The notes beneath the pieces are model-generated. The model saw nothing but the letters and a program-made list of their open reading frames with translations. It had not been told where the DNA came from and did not search any database. The position numbers and the translations under genes are program-made. Below are positions 16,613 to 24,739 of a stretch of DNA of 42,002 nt, in pieces (the first letter of the stretch is position 1; each line of letters starts with the position of its first letter). Source of the stretch: Ignavibacteriaceae bacterium (GTDB lineage: Bacteria > Bacteroidota > Ignavibacteria > Ignavibacteriales > Ignavibacteriaceae); assembly GCA_014879635.1 (NCBI GenBank), contig JACSRR010000207.1:1-42002 (forward strand), in the 5' to 3' direction.

Positions 16613-18082
16613 ATGAGTGGTAAAGAGATTCATAAAACAGCGCCGTCTGATAAAATTTCAAACGGACAAAAGTTTGCATACGGATTAGGAGCCATCGTTA
16701 ACAACCTGCTTGGCGGTGCAATCGGATATATGTCTATTGTACTCAATGTAGGTTTAGGAATTAATCCTGCATTAGTAGGTACTCTTCAAGCTATCCCCCG
16801 TTTTACCGATGCTTTAACCGACCCTATAATGGGGTATATTTCAGACAAAACAAACTCTAAGTACGGAAGAAGAAGACCCTATATTTTTATCGGAGCTATT
16901 TTTGTCGGTTTAGTATTTGCATTGATGTGGCAGCTTCCCGAAGGTTACAGCGAGATGTTCTATTTCTGGTTCTTCTTGATTGGTTCAATAATCTTCTATT
17001 TGTTTTATACAATGTTTGCAACTCCTTGGGTGGCATTAGGTTATGAACTAACCACAGATTATCATGAGCGAACACGGTTAATGGGTGTAATGAATTTTAT
17101 GGGGCAGTTTGCCTGGATTTCACTCCCTTGGTTTTACGCCTTTATGGAGAACGACAGGCTCTTCTCCAATTCAGTTGAGGGTGCAAGAACACTCGCAATA
17201 TTTATCGGAATTTTTGTTGCTGTTGTAGGTATTATGCCCGCAATATTTACGAAAGAAAGATATGTTGCAGTTGACGGTGAAATCAAAGAGAAAACAAAAA
17301 TACTAGCAGGATTAAAAACTAATGTTGCTCTTTTCTTTAAGGGATTGTTGGTAACAGTTAAAAGAGTCGAATTTTTGAAACTTTGTGCCGGTACATTTTT
17401 CTTATTTAACGGAATAATGCTTGTTGGTGCTTTCAGTTCATATATAACAATTTTTTATGTATGCGGCGGCGATACAAGTATGGGTGCTAAATACATGGGA
17501 TTGTTTGGCACAATTAATACAATGTCAACCTTGGCAGCAATTGCTGGTGTTACCTGGATTTCATCGAGAATAGGGAAAAGAAAGACATTCATAATTGCAA
17601 CATCTGTTACAATGGTTGGCAGTTTATCAAAATGGTTTTTTTATGACCCGATGAACCCATGGTTAGTACTTATTCCCGCACCTTTAATGGCGGTTGGTAT
17701 GGGTGCACTTTTCACATTAATGGGCTCTATGATTGCCGATGTTTGCGATTTAGACGAATTGGAAACCGGTGAAAGACGCGAAGGTATGTTCGGATCTATC
17801 TATTGGTGGATGGTAAAACTCGGAATGGCTTTGGCTTTCGGATTATCAGGTTTTCTATTAAATGCTACAGGATTTGTTGTCGATTTTGGCGGAGCTCAAA
17901 CTTCAAGTACTTTCTTCTGGATGAGAGTTGTTGATGTTGGGATACCGGCAATTGCTGCTCTTATAGCAATATTCTCGGTTGCCTCTTATAAAATTACCGA
18001 AGAAAAGTCTTATGAAATCAGAAGCGAGTTAGAAAAGAGGCGTGCAAGTGCTCAACCTGCGGCTGCAGAGATTCAGAGCTAA
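16613..18082 (+). CDS. MFS sugar:cation symporter (GPH/MelB-like)
   Basis: A 489-residue inner-membrane transporter with about 12 hydrophobic helices. DALTDPIMGYISDKTNSKYGRRRPYI, cut here as DPIMGYISDKTNSKYGRRRP near residue 63, is the cytoplasmic loop signature of glycoside-pentoside-hexuronide:cation symporters. A GTG at 16607 lies inside the AGGAG ribosome site (16603-16607), so the ATG at 16613 is chosen. A 22-base tandem duplication with the unit AATTCATTATTTCA lies just upstream (16568-16603). It probably brings glucose or gluco-oligosaccharides released by the surrounding hydrolases across the inner membrane. Confidence 0.92.
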   Translation: MSGKEIHKTAPSDKISNGQKFAYGLGAIVNNLLGGAIGYMSIVLNVGLGINPALVGTLQAIPRFTDALTDPIMGYISDKTNSKYGRRRPYIFIGAIFVGLVFALMWQLPEGYSEMFYFWFFLIGSIIFYLFYTMFATPWVALGYELTTDYHERTRLMGVMNFMGQFAWISLPWFYAFMENDRLFSNSVEGARTLAIFIGIFVAVVGIMPAIFTKERYVAVDGEIKEKTKILAGLKTNVALFFKGLLVTVKRVEFLKLCAGTFFLFNGIMLVGAFSSYITIFYVCGGDTSMGAKYMGLFGTINTMSTLAAIAGVTWISSRIGKRKTFIIATSVTMVGSLSKWFFYDPMNPWLVLIPAPLMAVGMGALFTLMGSMIADVCDLDELETGERREGMFGSIYWWMVKLGMALAFGLSGFLLNATGFVVDFGGAQTSSTFFWMRVVDVGIPAIAALIAIFSVASYKITEEKSYEIRSELEKRRASAQPAAAEIQS

Positions 18083-18125
18083 TAATATGATTATGACTAA
18101 AGCTAAAACAGGTCAAAATTCTAAA

Positions 18126-19154
18126 ATGAAAATAAATAAAATAGTTTTATCCGGTTTGTGTTTACTGCTATTGGTAGCAATTCCAAGTTGTACAGATTCA
18201 TCTGACAACAACGATACAACAAAGCAAGAAAAAGTCAGGAATATTGTTATCACTATGATTCCTAAAAGTGCAGCAAATCCTGTTTTTCTTTCAGCTAAAA
18301 CCGGGGCGGAAAAAGAAGCCGAAAATCTTTCTGAAAAGTACAGTAAAATCAGTGTTACCGTAAAATGGAGTACGCCCGAAACAGAAAGTGCAACCGAGCA
18401 AGCTAAATTGATTCGTGATGCTATCAAAGCTAAAACGGATGCAATTATCATTTCTTGTTCTGATATCGATTCTATAACCCCTGCAATTAACGAAGCGGTT
18501 GATGCAGGTATTCAGGTTATGACTTTTGACAGTGATGCTCCAAAATCTAAGAGGTTTGCTTATTTCGGACCCGATGATATTGCTTTAGGTGAAGCCGTAT
18601 TAACAGAATTGAGCAAACTAATTGGCGGTAAAGGTAAAATAGCTATTCTCGGCGGTAATGAGAATGCCCCCAATCTTATTCAAAGAGTAAACGGAATTAA
18701 AAAAGCTATTGCCGCAAACAAAGGAATAGAATTAGTAGGTGTTTTTTATCACCCCGAAAACGAAGCCGCAGCCATTGCAGAAATGATGAGAGTGCAAGAG
18801 TTACACCCCGATTTAGCCGGATGGGCTATGGTGGGTGGCTGGGCAATGTTTGGTAAAGAGTTGATGAATAAAATTGAACCGGGCAAAATTAAAATTGTTG
18901 CCGTTGACGCTCTACCCGAACAATTAGAGTACATCGAGAAAAACTATGCTCAAGTTTTATTTGGGCAGCCAACATTTAGATGGGGTAAAATTACGGTTGA
19001 AACTGTGATCGAAAAAATTTACCGCAATAAGAAAGTTGACGAAATTATAAGACTCAGCCCCATTCCTGTCACAATAGATAATTTGGGTGGATGGTCAAGA
19101 CAACTAAGAGCTTGGGGTTATCAAAATATCCCCGATAATTATTTGAGAATGTGA
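18126..19154 (+). CDS. Sugar-binding lipoprotein (periplasmic-binding protein type 1, RbsB-like)
   Basis: A substrate-binding protein of the ribose/galactose-binding superfamily (Peripla_BP_4): TMIPKSAANPVFLSAKTGAEKEA at the N-lobe (quoted part: MIPKSAANPVFLSAKTGAE), AIIISCSDIDSITPAINEA, QVMTFDSDAP and GGKGKIAILGG. The frame is open from 18042, and ATGs at 18087, 18093 and 18126 are possible. The last gives the shortest n-region and a clean lipobox at Cys22. No permease or ATPase gene for an ABC system is next to it. It could serve a transporter elsewhere, or bind sugar for sensing. It follows the MFS gene closely, suggesting co-expression. Confidence 0.88.
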   Translation: MKINKIVLSGLCLLLLVAIPSCTDSSDNNDTTKQEKVRNIVITMIPKSAANPVFLSAKTGAEKEAENLSEKYSKISVTVKWSTPETESATEQAKLIRDAIKAKTDAIIISCSDIDSITPAINEAVDAGIQVMTFDSDAPKSKRFAYFGPDDIALGEAVLTELSKLIGGKGKIAILGGNENAPNLIQRVNGIKKAIAANKGIELVGVFYHPENEAAAIAEMMRVQELHPDLAGWAMVGGWAMFGKELMNKIEPGKIKIVAVDALPEQLEYIEKNYAQVLFGQPTFRWGKITVETVIEKIYRNKKVDEIIRLSPIPVTIDNLGGWSRQLRAWGYQNIPDNYLRM

Positions 19155-19206
19155 GATTTATCTATGATTAATCACTTCAATATTATTTGAGGAATCCGGA
19201 GTTATT

Positions 19207-19698
19207 ATGCAAATTGCTGAAATTACATACAAGCACATATTATATACAACAGAATTTTCCGAAAGTTGGAATGAAGTATTTATTCACGCATTAGGAATTG
19301 CCAAACAGTACAAAGCAAAACTGACTTTTCTTTATGTTGTAAACACAGAGTTAATTGATTTGCTAACCTTTGATGTCGGCTTGGAAAGGTCATCAAGCAT
19401 CGACAAAAAATTTACCGAAGCAAAAGACTTCACTAATAACATTCTTCAGCAAATTCTTACAAAAGTAAGCGATTCATTTGGCAAAGAAATTTTAGAAGAT
19501 ATCAATATACTTGTTGAAAGAGGAAACCCGGCTAAAATTATTTTAAGCGTAGCTTATGAAAATGAGTGCGATTTAATAGTAATGGGCTTTAAAGGAAACG
19601 GTACAATGGATGATTCGGCAATAGGGAGCACTGTAAACAGAGTACTTCACAGGTCAAAATTACCGGTATTAGTAATTCACAATATTAAACAAAATTAG
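19207..19698 (+). CDS. Universal stress protein, UspA family (ATP-binding type)
   Basis: A 163-residue cytoplasmic protein of one Usp domain. HILYTTEFSESWNEVFIHAL opens the fold, and GFKGNGTMDDSAIGSTVNRV near residue 133 fits the G-x2-G-x9-G-(S/T) ATP-binding pattern of UspFG-type proteins. The start follows GGAGTT. Usp proteins link energy or stress state to physiology, but the exact role is unknown. It sits between the sugar-binding lipoprotein and a GH17 gene with a 12-base gap, so it is probably co-transcribed with the glycan genes, which is an uncommon partner. Confidence 0.9.
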   Translation: MQIAEITYKHILYTTEFSESWNEVFIHALGIAKQYKAKLTFLYVVNTELIDLLTFDVGLERSSSIDKKFTEAKDFTNNILQQILTKVSDSFGKEILEDINILVERGNPAKIILSVAYENECDLIVMGFKGNGTMDDSAIGSTVNRVLHRSKLPVLVIHNIKQN

Positions 19699-19710
19699 TT
19701 TAGAGGAACA

Positions 19711-20598
19711 ATGTCTCGTAGAGAATCCAAAACAAATTTTTTATCAGGTTTAGAAACTACAGGTTTAGGCAAATCAGAATTAGATAGCCTTTTTCTGCAA
19801 TTACTTAATTCAGGAATACACGGTATTTCATTTAGCGCTTATTTAGAAAATCAGGGTCCCGGGTCTTTAATTACCGAAGAACAAATTGAAGAGAGAATTA
19901 AGGTAATTAAGCCGTATGTTAAATGGGTAAGGTCATTTTCTTGTGTTGACGGTAATGAATTAATTCCCGCAGTTGCAAAAAAACACGGTATCAAGACTCT
20001 TGTAGGTGCTTGGATAGGAACTGATCTTGAAAAAAACGAGAGTGAAATTGAAGGCATAATAAATGTAGCTAAAGCAGGAAACGCAGATATTGTTGCTATT
20101 GGCAATGAAGTTATGTTGAGAGGCGATGTTTCTGAAGAAGAACTAATAAAATATTTACAAAGAGTAAAATTAGAAGTTACCGGAATCCCGGTCGGGTATG
20201 TTGATGCATATTATGAATTTGTTAACTATCCGCGTATCACAAATATTTGTGATGTTGTTTTAGCTAACTGTTACCCATTCTGGGAAGGTTACCCAATTGA
20301 GCACGCTCTGGCATATATGAAAAATATGTATCATTTAGCAGTTACAGCAGCACGCGGTAAAAAAGTTATAATTAGTGAAACAGGCTGGCCTGATAAAGGT
20401 ACACCCGATAGGGCTGCCGTTCCTTCCTATGAAAATGCATTAAAATATTTTATAGATGCATACAATTGGGCAAAAGAAGAAAATATCGACATTTTCTACT
20501 TCTCAAGCTTTGATGAATCTTGGAAAGTTGATGCCGAAGGTGATGTAGGTGCTTATTGGGGATTATGGGACAAAAACGGAAACCTGAAATACGGTTGA
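19711..20598 (+). CDS. GH17 beta-1,3-glucan hydrolase, probably cytoplasmic
   Basis: A 295-residue family 17 glycoside hydrolase of the compact bacterial type. IVAIGNEVMLRG gives acid/base Glu133, and VIISETGWPDKG gives nucleophile Glu223. GISFSAYLENQGPGS opens the barrel in place of the usual GVNYSP-like strand. No signal peptide or lipobox is visible at the N-terminus (MSRRESKTNFLSGLE), so a cytoplasmic site is inferred. It would trim imported beta-1,3-gluco-oligosaccharides or transfer them. It lies 12 bases after the Usp gene and 21 before the GH30 gene. Confidence 0.9.
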   Translation: MSRRESKTNFLSGLETTGLGKSELDSLFLQLLNSGIHGISFSAYLENQGPGSLITEEQIEERIKVIKPYVKWVRSFSCVDGNELIPAVAKKHGIKTLVGAWIGTDLEKNESEIEGIINVAKAGNADIVAIGNEVMLRGDVSEEELIKYLQRVKLEVTGIPVGYVDAYYEFVNYPRITNICDVVLANCYPFWEGYPIEHALAYMKNMYHLAVTAARGKKVIISETGWPDKGTPDRAAVPSYENALKYFIDAYNWAKEENIDIFYFSSFDESWKVDAEGDVGAYWGLWDKNGNLKYG

Positions 20599-20619
20599 AC
20601 TTCATTATAAGAAAAAAAT

Positions 20620-22311
20620 ATGGAATTCGAATTTATGATTAAGATACTTTTATTTATTCCGCTTACCGTGATGATTATGAACGCTTTGACCTCATTTTCC
20701 GGTGAGCCCGGGCAAGTTTTAACCTCAAAAGAAGTTCTTGTAACTTCAGAAGCAGGCGATAAAATTGCGGTTAAAGAAAATATTTCGTTTACAATTGGTA
20801 ATGCTCCCGAGGGGAATATCATCAAAGTTGACCCTAAAATCATAAAACAAGAAATTGACGGAATAGGAACTTCGTTCACTGAATCCTCTGCTTTTGTACT
20901 TGCTCATTTAGATGTAAAGAACCGTCTTGAAGTGATGGAAAAAATTTTTGGCGAATCAGGGGCAAACTTTACACTTACAAGAACCCACATTGGTTCGTGT
21001 GATTTTAGTGTAGAAGGTAAATACTCTTATTTGGACAAAAAGGGGGATACAAGTCTTGAAAGTTTCAGCATTTTGCCAGATCTAACAGGGTTTGACCCTC
21101 AAAAGTATCCCGGAATAAAAGATTTTTCTTATGATTTATTACCTATGATTAGAGAAGCTCTTGAAATTAAACAAAAACAAGAGGATAAAGAATTAAGAAT
21201 TGTTGCTTCAGCTTGGACGGCACCTTATTGGATGAAAGATATTGAAGACTGGTTTATTAAAGGTACTCCCGAAAACAATTTTCACGGAACGGGCGGCAAA
21301 CTTAAACCCGAATACGAAGAATTATTTGCAGATTATATCATTAGATACTTAAAAGAGTATAAAAATGCAGGCGTAAATATTTGGGCTATAACTCCCGTTA
21401 ATGAACCTCACGGTAATAACGGTCAGTGGGAGAGTATGCACTTTACTCCTGAATCCCAAAACCTTTTTATTAAAAACTTCTTAGGTCCTAAGCTTGCAAC
21501 AGGGCTTTTCAGCGATACCAAACTCCTCATTTATGACCAAAACAGAGACGGCTTAGAGCATTGGACAGATATTATATTGGGCGATGAAGAAACCGCAAAA
21601 TATGTTTACGGAACTGCCGTACACTGGTACGAAAGCACATTTAAAGTCTATGAAGATGTTTTTCAGAGAGTAAACGCGAAATTTCCGAATCACACAATTA
21701 TACACACTGAAGGGTGTATTGATGACTTAGGAAAAGATGCACCGCAAGGTATTACTGACCCTGAAAGATTCAAAGAAAAAAACTGGTTTAACAATGATTC
21801 TTTTTGGTGGAATGCAAATGCTACTGATTGGGGCTACTCTGCAGTTTGGGAAGGAGTAAAAGTTGAAGATCATCCAATATACACTCCTGTACACAGATAC
21901 GCAAGAAATATTATTGTTAGCCTTGATAATTGGATGACAGGTTGGATTGATTGGAATATAGTATTAGACCAAAGAGGTGGTCCTAACCATGTAGGCAATT
22001 ATTGTGGTGCTCCAATAATGATTGATTTAAAGAGTAAATTTGTTTACTACACCCCTATCTATTATATACTTGCTCAATTGAGCAGAACAATAAGACCGGG
22101 AGATAGAGCCGTTCAGACTAACAAGTTCTTAAAAAACCTAGATAATGATGCCCTTCATTCTTGTGCTACCTTAAGTAAGGATAATGTTTTAACGGTACAA
22201 TTACTAAACACAACTAAAGAACCGTTAAAAATGAGCCTGCAGATAGAAGAACAATTTGCAGAGATTACAATGACACCTAATTCGATTCAAACAGTTCGTA
22301 TTCAACTTTAA
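20620..22311 (+). CDS. GH30 glucanase (beta-1,6-glucanase / glucosylceramidase-like)
   Basis: A 563-residue family 30 glycoside hydrolase. EIDGIGTSFTESSAF is the family opening strand, TPVNEPHGN gives acid/base Glu262 and IIHTEGCID gives nucleophile Glu364. RIVASAWTAPYWMKD and the C-terminal beta-sandwich (RTIRPGDRAVQTN, then NSIQTVRI) complete the usual architecture. A signal peptide starts at residue 1 or 6 (ATG at 20620 or 20635). In laminarin loci, GH30 enzymes mostly remove beta-1,6-linked glucose branches, and that role is inferred here. It is exported but has no lipobox. Confidence 0.93.
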   Translation: MEFEFMIKILLFIPLTVMIMNALTSFSGEPGQVLTSKEVLVTSEAGDKIAVKENISFTIGNAPEGNIIKVDPKIIKQEIDGIGTSFTESSAFVLAHLDVKNRLEVMEKIFGESGANFTLTRTHIGSCDFSVEGKYSYLDKKGDTSLESFSILPDLTGFDPQKYPGIKDFSYDLLPMIREALEIKQKQEDKELRIVASAWTAPYWMKDIEDWFIKGTPENNFHGTGGKLKPEYEELFADYIIRYLKEYKNAGVNIWAITPVNEPHGNNGQWESMHFTPESQNLFIKNFLGPKLATGLFSDTKLLIYDQNRDGLEHWTDIILGDEETAKYVYGTAVHWYESTFKVYEDVFQRVNAKFPNHTIIHTEGCIDDLGKDAPQGITDPERFKEKNWFNNDSFWWNANATDWGYSAVWEGVKVEDHPIYTPVHRYARNIIVSLDNWMTGWIDWNIVLDQRGGPNHVGNYCGAPIMIDLKSKFVYYTPIYYILAQLSRTIRPGDRAVQTNKFLKNLDNDALHSCATLSKDNVLTVQLLNTTKEPLKMSLQIEEQFAEITMTPNSIQTVRIQL

Positions 22312-22349
22312 CAATTAAGATAACTCAAGATTATTAAAATAGAAAACTA

Positions 22350-23510
22350 GTGAAAAACATCAAAACAAATATTATAACCTTATTGATAATTCTCTATTCG
22401 GGCGGAAATTGTTTCTCACAGCAACTTAATAAGGAAGATATGGAGAACAAATTTTTCACTTTAGACTTTGAAAGTCAAAGTTATAAGATGTCTGATGTAG
22501 AGGAATATTTTTTTACCACTTTTCCGCACGATGACCCTACTCAAGGCGATATTGTGTACGATAGAGTAAAGTGGGTAAACGAGGATATGGTTAAGCTAAT
22601 TGATTTAGAAGGTTTTTATGGCTTTATCAAATATCGTTCAGACAGTGCAAGTTTTGACTCTTTTAGATTCACCTCTAAGCCGTTTTACAATCTAAATGAT
22701 GAAGTTCAAAAAGTACTTTTTGTTTTCAAAGGGAGATTACCTTCTGCTAAGGGAGTTTGGCCCGCTTGGTGGTTAAACGGTAGCAGGGAAAAAGAATGGA
22801 CATACAGCGAAAAAGATTTCGTATTAACAGATAGTGATTTAGATAGATATTCTGGCGTGGGTCAATTTTACAACACACCGAGTGCAGTGAATTGCACTGA
22901 TTGGCCTGCTGCCGGTGAAGTTGATATAATTGAAACAATTAACGGTGATAATATTATTCACAACACAATTCATACCTGCCCGCAGATGTGTAATTCAGAG
23001 TGGAACAATGACGGAATTATCATCAATTGTGCTAACGCCACTCAAACCGACCCAAATTCAGGGTGCAGCGGAAAATCTTATGAAGTTGACTCCCCCGAGG
23101 GCACATTTGCCTGTTTGTGGATGAATGGTGAAATAAGATTTTTCTATTGGAAACCGGGTCTTGATGTTCGCAGTGAAGGTGGTCCACTCAGCAATTCTCC
23201 TCAACCGGCGATGTGGGAGGAGAGTAATATGGTGAATTTTGTACGACTTTTTGACTCCGGTGAGAACTGTGATGATAAAATCCATAAAGATTGGCAATGC
23301 GAAAGTTGCTCAGGATTCAACAAATGCTCTTTTGTGAATATGAAAATGATATTCAACATAACTCTATGCGGCATTTGGGCGGGAAGAAATTTTGACAATA
23401 CAGAAAATGCGGTTGATAATTGCCAAAAATACATAATTGGTGAAGGGTTACCGGCAATAGACAACCAATATATCAGAATTGAATATGTTTCGGTAAAAAA
23501 GTTGGAATAA
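22350..23510 (+). CDS. Cysteine-rich GH16 glucanase of fungal-like subtype
   Basis: A 386-residue GH16 enzyme starting with GTG, with a signal peptide ending near residue 25. The active site GEVDIIET gives nucleophile Glu190, Asp192 and acid/base Glu195. Unlike the first GH16 of the locus, it contains many cysteines (CPQMCNSEW, NSGCSGKSYE, CESCSGFNKCSF) and a TLCGIWAGRNF motif near residue 335. The last recalls the TxCGDWAG segment typical of fungal GH16 mixed-linkage glucanases (subfamily 1). The disulfide-rich form suggests an extracellular enzyme. It probably cuts beta-1,3(4)- or branched beta-1,3/1,6-glucan. Confidence 0.9.
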   Translation: MKNIKTNIITLLIILYSGGNCFSQQLNKEDMENKFFTLDFESQSYKMSDVEEYFFTTFPHDDPTQGDIVYDRVKWVNEDMVKLIDLEGFYGFIKYRSDSASFDSFRFTSKPFYNLNDEVQKVLFVFKGRLPSAKGVWPAWWLNGSREKEWTYSEKDFVLTDSDLDRYSGVGQFYNTPSAVNCTDWPAAGEVDIIETINGDNIIHNTIHTCPQMCNSEWNNDGIIINCANATQTDPNSGCSGKSYEVDSPEGTFACLWMNGEIRFFYWKPGLDVRSEGGPLSNSPQPAMWEESNMVNFVRLFDSGENCDDKIHKDWQCESCSGFNKCSFVNMKMIFNITLCGIWAGRNFDNTENAVDNCQKYIIGEGLPAIDNQYIRIEYVSVKKLE

Positions 23511-23535
23511 CCTTTAAAGAAGTAGTAAAGATTAA

Positions 23536-24699
23536 TTGAACATTAAAAAATTATATAGACTAATTTTCATCCCGGGCATCATTTTGATGCTTATGCAGGG
23601 CTGTAAGTCAGGAGAAAATATCAATAATAATGAGTATTCAACTAAAAAAATTTCGATAATGAAAGATTTAGAAAAGAAATTGAAAGAAGCTAAACTTTCC
23701 GGAAAAGAAGATCCTTTTGTACAGAGAGAATTCACTCCGTATTTAAACGGTGAGTGGATAGGTAACGCTGTTTCTTACGGTTGTTACCGAAAAGGACAGG
23801 CTCCGGGAGTTAAAGGACCTTCAGAAGCCGAAATTTTAGAAGACCTCCAAATAATTATAAAATATTGGAATCTGATTCGTGTTTACGGCTCCGATGATGA
23901 TTCAGAAAGAATTTTAAAGGTGATTAAAGACAACAATTTACCCGTTAGAGTAATGCTCGGTGTTTGGGTTGAAAGCGAAACAAATAATCCCGTAAGAGAA
24001 AAAGAGAATATTGCTCAAGCAGTGAAAGCTGTTTTTTTGGCAAACGAATACAAAGAAATTGTAGCAGCAGTAAATGTAGGTAATGAAACACAAGTATTTT
24101 GGTCGGCGCATAAAATGGAAATGAATGACCTTATAAAATATTTGAGATTTGTTAGAAACAACACAAGCGTGCCGGTAACAACCGCAGATGATTACAATTT
24201 TTGGAATAAGCCCGAAAGTAAAATTGTAGCCGATGAAGTTGATTTTATAGTTGTTCACATTTATCCGCTTTGGAACGGGCAAACACTCGAAAATTCTATA
24301 GTCTGGTTAGATATGAATTATAATGATATCAAAAAAATCCACTCCGGTAAAATGCCGGTATTGGGTGAAATAGGGTGGGCTACAGATTATGACGCAACAA
24401 AAACGGGCGAGGGGCAACAGGGTTCGCTAATTAAAGGCGAAGTTGGTTTGAAAGCTCAAGAGCAATTTCTAAAAAAATTGACTGACTGGGTCTCTAAAAA
24501 TGAAGTCACTACTTTTCTGTTTGAAGCATTTGACGAGCCATGGAAAGGTGGCGGTGAAAACTCAGGTCCACGCGAAATTGAAAAACACTGGGGTGTTTTT
24601 TACGAAAACCGTACTCCAAAAGAATCTTTTAAAAATTACTTAAAACATTCCCCAGAATATGACGGAAAAACTGAAAACAAACAAAAGAATGAAAAATAA
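23536..24699 (+). CDS. GH17-like beta-1,3-glucanase lipoprotein
   Basis: A second family 17-type enzyme, 387 residues, with a TTG start giving a lipoprotein signal with lipobox Cys23. AAVNVGNETQVFW gives acid/base Glu184, and MPVLGEIGWATD gives nucleophile Glu278. LIRVYGSDDDSERIL and FLFEAFDEPWKGGG are also family-like. A charged linker of ~25 residues after the lipid anchor would hold the catalytic domain away from the membrane. It should act on extracellular or periplasmic beta-1,3-glucan, in contrast to the signal-less GH17 of this locus. Confidence 0.88.
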   Translation: MNIKKLYRLIFIPGIILMLMQGCKSGENINNNEYSTKKISIMKDLEKKLKEAKLSGKEDPFVQREFTPYLNGEWIGNAVSYGCYRKGQAPGVKGPSEAEILEDLQIIIKYWNLIRVYGSDDDSERILKVIKDNNLPVRVMLGVWVESETNNPVREKENIAQAVKAVFLANEYKEIVAAVNVGNETQVFWSAHKMEMNDLIKYLRFVRNNTSVPVTTADDYNFWNKPESKIVADEVDFIVVHIYPLWNGQTLENSIVWLDMNYNDIKKIHSGKMPVLGEIGWATDYDATKTGEGQQGSLIKGEVGLKAQEQFLKKLTDWVSKNEVTTFLFEAFDEPWKGGGENSGPREIEKHWGVFYENRTPKESFKNYLKHSPEYDGKTENKQKNEK

Positions 24700-24739
24700 A
24701 AATAAATACAATACTAACTTATTTTCCGGGAGGGAAAAA

